Positions 1-4,462 of a DNA stretch of 6,492 nucleotides are shown here, one piece after another (the stretch's first letter is position 1; every line of letters starts with the position of its first letter). The stretch is from contig NZ_JBAVEJ010000090.1 in NCBI RefSeq assembly GCF_049587675.1, forward strand, positions 1-6,492, written 5' to 3'. This stretch comes from Sulfuricaulis sp049587675. Lineage in GTDB: Bacteria; Pseudomonadota; Gammaproteobacteria; Acidiferrobacterales; Sulfurifustaceae. Position numbers and translations under genes: made by a program. The notes under the pieces are model-generated. The model worked only from the letters and a program-made list of their open reading frames with translations. It made no database searches and had not been told where the DNA came from.

Positions 1-2
1 GG

Positions 3-200
3 CTTCTGCCGCTGGGCGGCTTCGCCACCGCCGCCATCGTGTTTGCCGTCGCTGGCCTGTTGTGGTTCTCCGCACCGAATCCGATTCTCTTGCAGCCAAA
101 TGTAAGCGACATTGAGTTGCTCACAGCGCAAGAGAACCCGGAATTTTTCGCCGATCTGGATTTTTACGATTGGCTGGACAACGACTCCGATGCCGGCTGA
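3..200 (+). CDS. Small single-pass membrane protein, 5' truncated
   Basis: Only the last 65 codons are present; the frame is open from the left edge and stops at TGA 198-200. The visible part has one hydrophobic segment (about residues 5-24, including TAAIVFAVAGLLWF) followed by a short acidic tail rich in Asp, Glu, Phe and Tyr (ENPEFFADLDFYDWLDND). This layout resembles the small DUF3619-like proteins often encoded between an ECF sigma factor gene and a DUF3106 gene in beta- and gammaproteobacteria, where an anti-sigma or regulatory role has been supposed but not shown. The stop overlaps the next start by 11 bases, so the two genes are probably translationally coupled. The family assignment is inferred from tail pattern and context. 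The reading frame itself is supported by the typical membrane composition and by the overlap. Confidence 0.6.
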   Translation, partial: LLPLGGFATAAIVFAVAGLLWFSAPNPILLQPNVSDIELLTAQENPEFFADLDFYDWLDNDSDAG

Positions 201-405
201 ACTGCGTGCGGCCGGATTCATGCTGCTGATTTCATTGGCGGCCACCGCGGCGGAATCTCCGCCACCACCCGACATGAATTTGATTGAATTTCTCGGAAGT
301 GTTGATGTTGACACGAAGAGCGCATCAGGAACGGAAGTCCTGAGCGCCATTGATACCGGATTACTCCCGGACTTGCCGGAGGAACCACCGCATGAAACTA
401 AATAG
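190..405 (+). CDS. Small exported hypothetical protein (71 aa)
   Basis: ATG at 190 overlaps the end of the preceding gene. The product starts with a short hydrophobic stretch ending in a plausible signal-peptidase site (GFMLLISLAATAAES, cleavage near residues 20-22). A proline-rich, acidic remainder of about 50 residues follows (ESPPPPDMNLIEFLGSVD). An earlier TTG at 112 in the same frame would add 26 residues that only mirror the upstream gene in another frame and would spoil the signal sequence, so the ATG is preferred. No catalytic motif is visible. Small exported proteins with a 'P-x-F-L-E/G-ylG'-like segment are common beside DUF3106 genes, which suggests a joint envelope function; this is context only. 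The gene overlaps the next one by 14 bases. Confidence 0.6.
   Translation: MPAELRAAGFMLLISLAATAAESPPPPDMNLIEFLGSVDVDTKSASGTEVLSAIDTGLLPDLPEEPPHETK
378..383 (+). promoter_or_regulatory. Ribosome binding site of the DUF3106 gene
   Basis: GGAGGA lies 8 bases before the ATG at 392. It sets the start of the DUF3106 protein at 392 and not at the upstream ATT at 350, which would place residues unlike a signal peptide ahead of the MKLNRSL n-region. Confidence 0.7.
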
Positions 406-922
406 AAGTTTGATCCTCAGTCTGCTGTTGTTATGGCCGGTCATGCTCTGGGCCGCGGACAGCAACACCCCCGCCGCCTGGAATCAGCTCAGCCCGGAAG
501 AGCAGCAAATTCTCAAGCCGTTTCAGGAACGCTGGGACAGCTTGCCGCCGGAGCGACGCGAACACCTGCAACAAGGCGCGAAACGCTGGCAAACCATGAC
601 GCCCGAGCAACGCGAGCAGGCGCGCGAGCGATTCTCCCGCTGGCAGAAAATGACGCCAGAACAGCGCGAACAAGCGCGCAAACGCTATGAGCGCTTCCGC
701 CAGTTACCGCCGGAACAGCAGGAACGCCTGCGCCAGCGGCACGCGTGGTTCAATAGTCTTCCGCCGGAGAAACGCGCCGAATTGCGCGAGAAGTGGCAGA
801 AAATGACGCCGGAGCAACGTCAGGAATTCAAGGATAACTGGCGTCGAGAAAATGGTGGTCCGGCATTTGATCGCGGTATTTCACCGCGTCCGGATCGTCC
901 GCAACGGATGGGACCGCGGTAA
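392..922 (+). CDS. DUF3106-type exported repeat protein
   Basis: The 176-residue product has a clear signal peptide (MKLNRSLILSLLLLWPVMLWA, cleavage after about residue 21-22). Most of the mature protein is a chain of about seven imperfect repeats of 18 residues with the pattern W-x-x-(L/M)-(P/T)-P-E-(Q/E/K)-x-(E/Q)-x-(L/A)-x-x-x-x-x-(R/W), covering residues 30-152. One unit is three residues short. The repeats are rich in Glu, Gln and Arg and should form charged amphipathic helices. The C-terminus is basic and rich in Pro and Gly. This is the hallmark of DUF3106, a periplasmic family of unknown function, vaguely like CpxP/Spy-type stress chaperones in composition. It is the third gene of an overlapping set. 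Its stop faces the convergent pyrophosphohydrolase gene 69 bases away. Start chosen from the GGAGGA site at 378-383. Confidence 0.85.
   Translation: MKLNRSLILSLLLLWPVMLWAADSNTPAAWNQLSPEEQQILKPFQERWDSLPPERREHLQQGAKRWQTMTPEQREQARERFSRWQKMTPEQREQARKRYERFRQLPPEQQERLRQRHAWFNSLPPEKRAELREKWQKMTPEQRQEFKDNWRRENGGPAFDRGISPRPDRPQRMGPR
479..847 (+). repeat. Seven in-frame 54-bp repeats inside the DUF3106 gene
   Basis: The coding sequence repeats a unit of 18 codons. Units start at residues 30, 48, 66, 84, 102, 120 (15 residues) and 135. The third and fourth units (WQTMTPEQREQA and WQKMTPEQREQA) are nearly the same protein sequence but use different codons in places, so the array is old or under selection, not a fresh expansion. 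Confidence 0.75.
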
Positions 923-949
923 GGAAGGTTTAATGAACTAATATTGAAC

Positions 950-965
950 CGCCAAGACGCCAAGC
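950..965. repeat. Short tandem repeat CGCCAAG(A/C) x2
   Basis: Two tandem 8-bp units, CGCCAAGA and CGCCAAGC, lie in the 69-base gap between the convergent DUF3106 and pyrophosphohydrolase genes. From memory, similar CGCCAAG-type short repeats turn up between genes in many proteobacterial genomes. No clear terminator hairpin is visible in this gap; the AAGA-TTTA-TCTT element near 986 is too weak to call. Confidence 0.4.
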
Positions 966-991
966 ATGATTCAAAATACGTAAAATAAGAT

Positions 992-1330
992 TTATCTTTT
1001 ATCTGCCTTTCCTTTCACTTCGTGCGCCGGATATTTCTTGGCGTTCAATTCAATCTTACGGCGGGCGGCGTCCATCAGGTCCACGCCGAGCAGGTCGGCC
1101 ATGCGGTTGAGATAGATGAAGACATCCGCCATCTCCTGCCCGACTTCGTGCAGGGTTTTTTCGGGAAGCTTCTTGCTCTGCGCCTCGGTCAGCCACTGGA
1201 AATGCTCCACCAGCTCGGCAGCCTCGACGATCAACGCCATCGAGAGATTCTTGGGCGAATGAAATTGCTCCCAGTCGCGTTCGCGCGCGAATTCGCGCAG
1301 GCGATGTTTCAGGTCTTCGAGGGTATCCAA
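992..1330 (-). CDS. MazG/DCTPP1-like nucleotide pyrophosphohydrolase
   Basis: This is a 112-residue all-alpha NTP pyrophosphatase of the MazG / RS21-C6 (DCTPP1) type. Such enzymes hydrolyse non-canonical or excess (d)NTPs, often dCTP-like, to the monophosphate and pyrophosphate. The metal-binding motif is intact: E36-x-x-E39 (VEAAEL) and E66-x-x-D69 (GQEMADV), the usual E-x-x-E / E-x-x-D pairs. The segment ERDWEQFHSPKNL (residues 17-29) and the C-terminal KKYPAHEVKGKA match the small single-domain family, whose members are about 110-120 residues. The start is taken as TTG at 1330, preceded by GGAGA at 1338-1342 with a 7-base spacer. The frame stays open to 1459, but that extension runs through two palindromic repeats and has no family similarity. 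It lies downstream of argH on the same strand, 153 bases away. Exact substrate unknown. Confidence 0.88.
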   Translation of the reverse strand: MDTLEDLKHRLREFARERDWEQFHSPKNLSMALIVEAAELVEHFQWLTEAQSKKLPEKTLHEVGQEMADVFIYLNRMADLLGVDLMDAARRKIELNAKKYPAHEVKGKADKR

Positions 1331-1337
1331 GACAAAA

Positions 1338-1342
1338 TCTCC
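1338..1342 (-). promoter_or_regulatory. Ribosome binding site deciding a TTG start
   Basis: On the minus strand GGAGA is followed by 7 bases and then TTG at 1330-1328. It marks the likely true start of the pyrophosphohydrolase, where family similarity begins, in place of the longer open frame. Confidence 0.6.
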
Positions 1343-1380
1343 ATGGAGCTGAAAGCGATCTAAGGAAACTCTGATCAGGT

Positions 1381-1413
1381 CCGTTCGTGGTGAGCCTGTC
1401 GAACCACGAACGG
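1381..1413. repeat. REP-like palindromic element, copy 1
   Basis: CCGTTCGTGGT (1381-1391) pairs perfectly with ACCACGAACGG (1403-1413), an 11-bp stem with an 11-base loop GAGCCTGTCGA. The core TGAGCCTGTCGAA is shared, inverted, with the element at 1440-1476. Elements with this TGAGC-YTGTCGAA core and GTTCG/CGAAC ends are scattered between genes in many proteobacteria. It lies between argH and the pyrophosphohydrolase gene and would form an RNA hairpin in a joint transcript. Confidence 0.7.
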
Positions 1414-1439
1414 AAGAATCGCCTGTCATTTGTAGCATC

Positions 1440-1476
1440 TCCCGTTCACCTTTCGACAAGCTCAGGGCGAACGGGA
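1440..1476. repeat. REP-like palindromic element, copy 2 (inverted)
   Basis: TCCCGTTC (1440-1447) pairs with GAACGGGA (1469-1476). The middle TTCGACAAGCTCA (1452-1464) is the reverse complement of the copy-1 core except for one base. The two copies therefore face each other across 26 bases, as in BIME-type REP pairs, and could also pair with each other in a longer hairpin. It ends 8 bases from the argH stop codon, where it may protect the argH mRNA 3' end or act in termination; no T-run follows it on either strand. Confidence 0.65.
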
Positions 1477-1483
1477 AGTTAAA

Positions 1484-2875
1484 CTACTTGCCGGGCCTGA
1501 TGAGGCGCTTGCGGGCGCGCTTGACCGCCGCCTTGACCTGCGCCGGCGCGGTACCGCCGATATGGTTACGGGCATTTAGCGAACCTTCGACCGTCAGCAC
1601 GCCGTACACGTCCTTGCCGATCACCGGACTCAGGCGCTTGAATTCTTCGAGGCCGAGCTGCGGCAGTTCGCGCTTGGTATCAATCGCCAGACGCACGGCC
1701 TTGCCCACGATCTCATGGGCATCACGAAAGGCCACACCCTTGCGCACCAGATAATCAGCCAGGTCGGTGGCGGTGGAAAAACCGCTGCCTGCAGCGCGCG
1801 CGAGGTTTTCGCGCTTGAGCCTCATGCCCGGAATCATGCCGGCGAAGACCCGCAGGCTGCCGAGCACCGTGTCGAGCGTGTCGAACACCGGCTCCTTGTC
1901 TTCCTGGTTGTCCTTGTTGTACGCCAGCGGCTGTGCCTTCATGAGCGTCAGCAGCGCGACCAGATGGCCATTGACGCGCCCGGTTTTGCCGCGCACCAGT
2001 TCCGGTACATCCGGATTCTTCTTTTGCGGCATGATGGACGAGCCGGTGCAGTAGGCATCCGACAGCTCGACGAAGCCGAACTGCGCGGACGACCACAGCA
2101 CCAGTTCTTCGGACATGCGCGACAGGTGCGTCATGAGCAGTGCCGCGGCCGACACGAATTCAATGGCGAAGTCACGGTCGGAAACCGCGTCGAGCGAATT
2201 CTCCGCCGGCGCATCGAAGCCGAGCAGCTTCGCGGTGTAGGCGCGGTCGATGGGATAGCTCGTGCCGGCCAGCGCCGCGGCGCCGAGCGGCATGATGTTC
2301 ACGCGCTTACGGCAATCCTGGAGACGCTGCGCGTCGCGCACGAGCATCTCGAACCACGCGAGCAGATGATGGCCGAAAGTCACCGGCTGCGCCGTCTGCA
2401 AATGCGTAAATCCCGGCGTGGGCGTGCCCGCCTCGCGCTCGGCGAGATCGAGGATGGCTGTTTGCAGTTGCGCAATGGCGTCGGACACGACGTCGATGCC
2501 GTCGCGCAGATAGAGACGCAGGTCGGTCGCGACCTGATCGTTGCGCGATCGGCCGGTGTGCAGTTTCTTGCCGACCTCGCCGATGCGCTCGATCAGACGC
2601 GCTTCGATGTTCATGTGCACGTCTTCGAGCGCCACGCTCCAGACGAACTTGTCGGCGTCGATTTCGGCTTCGATTTCTTTCAGCCCCTTGATGATCGCGT
2701 CGCGTTCTTTTTTCGTGAGCACGCCCACGCGCGCCAGCATCTGCGCGTGCGCGATCGAGCCCATGATGTCGTAGAGGTACAAGCGCCGGTCAAAAAATAC
2801 CGAGGCCGTGAAGGTCTCGACGATGGCGTCGGTGGGTTCGGTGAAGCGCCCGCTCCAGGGTTTTTCTTTTGCCAT
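1484..2875 (-). CDS. argH: Argininosuccinate lyase
   Basis: This 463-residue enzyme cleaves argininosuccinate to arginine and fumarate, the last step of arginine synthesis; it is a cytoplasmic homotetramer. It has full family length and all signatures: HTGRSRNDQ (residues 106-114), TPGFTHLQTAQP with His158 (about 153-164), and the fumarase/aspartase-superfamily loop GSSIMPQKKNPD (278-289) that carries the catalytic serine (Ser279/Ser280). The N-terminus WSGRFTEPTDAIVETFTASVFFD and the DIMGSIAHAQML helix are typical of gammaproteobacterial ArgH. The chosen start is ATG at 2875 (MAKEKPWSGRF). A TTG at 2893 would add six residues. Neither has a strong ribosome site; AAGG lies only two bases before the ATG. 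It is divergent from the kinase operon, the order seen in Pseudomonas (argH / algZ-algR). No interruption or missing residue is seen. Confidence 0.97.
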   Translation of the reverse strand: MAKEKPWSGRFTEPTDAIVETFTASVFFDRRLYLYDIMGSIAHAQMLARVGVLTKKERDAIIKGLKEIEAEIDADKFVWSVALEDVHMNIEARLIERIGEVGKKLHTGRSRNDQVATDLRLYLRDGIDVVSDAIAQLQTAILDLAEREAGTPTPGFTHLQTAQPVTFGHHLLAWFEMLVRDAQRLQDCRKRVNIMPLGAAALAGTSYPIDRAYTAKLLGFDAPAENSLDAVSDRDFAIEFVSAAALLMTHLSRMSEELVLWSSAQFGFVELSDAYCTGSSIMPQKKNPDVPELVRGKTGRVNGHLVALLTLMKAQPLAYNKDNQEDKEPVFDTLDTVLGSLRVFAGMIPGMRLKRENLARAAGSGFSTATDLADYLVRKGVAFRDAHEIVGKAVRLAIDTKRELPQLGLEEFKRLSPVIGKDVYGVLTVEGSLNARNHIGGTAPAQVKAAVKRARKRLIRPGK

Positions 2876-3025
2876 GACCTTGTTCAGCGACAAGAATGCG
2901 TGATCGGGACAGAAAGGTTACGCTGGGTAGAGCAGCTCGCCAGCCGCCAAAACCTTGTCATGCTTGTGAAACTACCGGTTTCCGGCCCGCCCATCCGTGT
3001 CCATCCTACGATTATCGGCCGTTCG

Positions 3026-3054
3026 TTGTTACCGCGGTATAACCCAGCTATTTT
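3026..3054 (+). promoter_or_regulatory. Sigma70-like promoter of the candidate small RNA
   Basis: TTGTTA (3026-3031) and TATTTT (3049-3054) are separated by exactly 17 bases, each matching four of six consensus bases. The predicted start is near 3061, just before the hairpin. The spacer contains the perfect palindrome TACCGCGGTA (3030-3039). The -35 overlaps CCGTTCGTT (3019-3027), an 8/9 match to the published AlgR box CCGTTCGTC. Called from sequence pattern and fit with the terminator only. Confidence 0.4.
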
Positions 3055-3060
3055 TCACTA

Positions 3061-3153
3061 TGTAGCACCTGGTTCGGACTCTCCTTTGTGCACCCCCACC
3101 CCGAATTCCGAACCAGGATTCTGCCCCCCGCCTCAAAACGGGGGGTTTTTTTT
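3061..3153 (+). ncRNA. Candidate small RNA, about 90 nt, terminator-ended
   Basis: There is no coding frame here, yet a strong + strand terminator (3124-3153) has no gene upstream to serve: the neighbour argH points away. In front of the terminator CCTGGTTCGGA (3068-3078) pairs perfectly with TCCGAACCAGG (3107-3117), an 11-bp stem closing a 28-base loop. The loop is pyrimidine-rich and starts CTCTCCTTTG, which contains CTCCTTT, complementary to Shine-Dalgarno sequences (AAAGGAG), and continues with CACCCCCACCCC. A promoter at 3026-3054 predicts a start near 3061. Promoter, hairpin and terminator thus add up to one compact RNA. Loops with CU- and C-rich anti-Shine-Dalgarno motifs are known from several unrelated regulatory RNAs, where they block ribosome binding; that role here is inference. 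I do not recognise the RNA as a named family. Alternative: a leader/attenuator remnant of the kinase operon. Confidence 0.5.
3124..3153 (+). terminator. Strong rho-independent terminator
   Basis: CCCCCCG (3124-3130) pairs with CGGGGGG (3139-3145), seven GC pairs around the loop CCTCAAAA, followed by eight T (3146-3153). The T-run is only on the + strand side, so it terminates rightward transcription: of the candidate small RNA, and it insulates the kinase operon from read-through. Confidence 0.9.
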
Positions 3154-3250
3154 GGCTTTTAGCCACGCGGCAGAAAGTATACTTGAGAAGTCGCCCAAAT
3201 GAACCGGTGTTTTTTGCCCGCGCGGGCGCCCATCAAGGCGCTGAAAAATA

Positions 3251-3285
3251 TATAATTAAGCTATAAATGTACTAGGTGGGTACAT
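3251..3285 (+). promoter_or_regulatory. Putative kinase-operon promoter with inverted repeat
   Basis: In an otherwise GC-rich region, 3241-3269 is AT-rich and contains a perfect TATAAT (3251-3256); a second TATAAA is at 3262-3267. No good -35 lies 16-18 bases upstream, so an activator may be needed. Directly downstream, ATGTAC (3267-3272) and GTACAT (3280-3285) form a perfect inverted repeat with a 7-base spacer near the expected start site, a fitting place for an operator. If used, the leader to the first kinase would be about 145 bases. Protein binding here is inference. Confidence 0.35.
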
Positions 3286-3409
3286 CTGCCCTGTCATTCA
3301 CCAACCGCCTGGTCCGAGAGGAGCATTATTCCGGCGCAAGCGCCGTCATATCCTGTCGTTTAACCGGGTCATGATGAACGCTTGAAAGTTGCACGTCAGA
3401 ACGGATTCC

Positions 3410-4462
3410 ATGTCCAACGCCAGCGTCGAGAATTCGCATCACGTCCCCGATTTCGGGACCTTCAGCATGCTGATTCGGTTCGTCATCCTGGCCGAATTGA
3501 TCGCCATCATCATTACCATCGGGCGCAATACCGACTTCAACGAACAGGCCTGGCAGGATTTTTCGCTGCTGTCGCTATTTGCGGTGTCCATCGCGCTGTG
3601 CAGTTTCGTGGTGCTGAAAATTGCCTCGCCGCTGTTCAAGCGCGCCTCGACCGGAACCGGTTCGGTGCTGGCGGTGTTGCTGATACTGCTGGTCACCTCG
3701 CTAGGTACCGACGGCTTCATCTATCTGTTCCATAGTCTCGATCTGATCGACGACGGCATGCCGGCGTGGCGCGATTCGCTGCTGGTCCGCAGTCTCATGA
3801 TCGCCGGCATCATCGGCGTGCTGGGGATACGCTACCTGATTCTGCAGCAGCGTTCGACGGTGGACGGCAAGCTTCAGCAGGAATCCAAACTCCAGGCGCT
3901 GCAATCGCGCATCCGCCCGCATTTTCTGTTCAACAGCCTGAACAGCGTCGCCTCGCTTACACGCAGTGACCCGCACAAGGCCGAGGCGGTGCTGCACGAC
4001 CTCGCGGACCTGTTCCGCGTGCTGCTCGCGGATGCACGCAAACTAGTGCCCGTGACCGCCGAGCGCGAAATCTCGCGCCAGTACCTGGAAGTGGAGAAGA
4101 TCCGTCTTGGCGACCGGCTGCAGGTGAAATGGAACGTGAGTAATATTCCGCGCTCCGCGTTGATGCCGGCACTAACCCTGCAACCGCTTTTGGAAAATGC
4201 CATCTATCATGGCATCGAACCGCGGTTTGCCGGCGGGACGATCAAGATCGAGATGTGGTCCGAAGGCGAGACGCTGAATATCATGATCAGCAATCCGTTA
4301 CCGGACGTGCAAAAGGAGACACGCAGCAAGGGTAACAAGCTCGCGCAGGAAAATATTCGCCAGCGCCTGGCGACCCAATTCGGCAGCGCCGCCAGCATGC
4401 AGGTCATTCAGGAAGGCGGCCAGTATCACGTCAAGGTCAGAATGCCGATCATTCGGGGATGA
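3410..4462 (+). CDS. LytS/AlgZ-family sensor histidine kinase 1
   Basis: The 350-residue membrane histidine kinase has four hydrophobic segments (about residues 20-38, 52-72, 84-107 and 125-145), a short linker helix, then the His_kinase (PF06580) core. The core motif SRIRPHFLFNSLNS (166-179) carries the likely phospho-acceptor His171. The N-box LQPLLENAIYHGIE (257-270) binds ATP-Mg. The G-box is degenerate (GNKLAQENIRQRL, 308-320). The N-terminal DFGTFSMLIRFVILAELIAI resembles the start of the AlgZ/FimS membrane domain. No extracytoplasmic sensor domain is visible, so the membrane bundle itself may sense. ATG at 3410 is used; TTG at 3389 is the only longer option, and both have weak ribosome sites. 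The stop overlaps the next kinase start (ATGA). It is the first gene of the two-kinase, one-regulator operon and probably phosphorylates the regulator two genes on. Confidence 0.92.
   Translation: MSNASVENSHHVPDFGTFSMLIRFVILAELIAIIITIGRNTDFNEQAWQDFSLLSLFAVSIALCSFVVLKIASPLFKRASTGTGSVLAVLLILLVTSLGTDGFIYLFHSLDLIDDGMPAWRDSLLVRSLMIAGIIGVLGIRYLILQQRSTVDGKLQQESKLQALQSRIRPHFLFNSLNSVASLTRSDPHKAEAVLHDLADLFRVLLADARKLVPVTAEREISRQYLEVEKIRLGDRLQVKWNVSNIPRSALMPALTLQPLLENAIYHGIEPRFAGGTIKIEMWSEGETLNIMISNPLPDVQKETRSKGNKLAQENIRQRLATQFGSAASMQVIQEGGQYHVKVRMPIIRG

Larger units (their letters stand above)
2876..3409. other. Divergent intergenic region argH / kinase operon
   Basis: 534 bases without a protein gene. 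Reading left to right: about 140 bases next to argH in which I could not find a convincing argH promoter; a candidate small RNA gene with its own promoter and terminator (3026-3153); a palindrome AAGTATACTT at 3175-3184; a GC palindrome GCCCGCGCGGGC at 3216-3227; an AT-rich island with TATAAT (3241-3269) and an inverted repeat (3267-3285); a hairpin CGGCGCAAGCGCCG at 3332-3345 in the presumed leader of the kinase operon; and a four-codon mini-frame (ATG ATG AAC GCT TGA, 3371-3385) just upstream of the first kinase, in its frame. Confidence 0.7.

Noticed and set aside
112..189. Upstream TTG start for the 71-residue exported protein
   Set aside because: It would add a basic, non-signal-like stretch that overlaps the preceding gene; the ATG at 190 gives a normal signal peptide.
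950..965. CRISPR-like or iteron array from CGCCAAG repeats
   Set aside because: Only two 8-bp units without spacers; merely a short tandem repeat.
980..1002. Terminator between the convergent DUF3106 and pyrophosphohydrolase genes
   Set aside because: The AAGA-TTTA-TCTT stem has only four AT-rich pairs; not strong enough to call.
1381..1389. CCGTTCGTG as an AlgR box
   Set aside because: It is part of the REP-like palindrome, so the match is explained by the repeat; it also warns that the box at 3019 may be chance.
3178..3183. TATACT as a -10 promoter element of the kinase operon
   Set aside because: No acceptable -35 at 16-18 bases; it belongs to the palindrome AAGTATACTT and stays unassigned.
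1715..3202. Long + strand open frame (495 codons) opposite argH
   Set aside because: It is the antisense of argH in GC-rich DNA; its product is a His/Arg/Gln-rich composition without any domain, and argH on the other strand is certain.
3317..3363. Small leader peptide after the GAGGAG sequence near 3317
   Set aside because: The only codon at the right distance is ATT, followed by 12 codons to a stop; no usual start codon, so not supported.
3371..3385. Four-codon upstream frame ATG ATG AAC GCT TGA before kinase 1
   Set aside because: Too short and without a ribosome site to be called a regulatory leader; it only shows that kinase 1 cannot start upstream of 3386.
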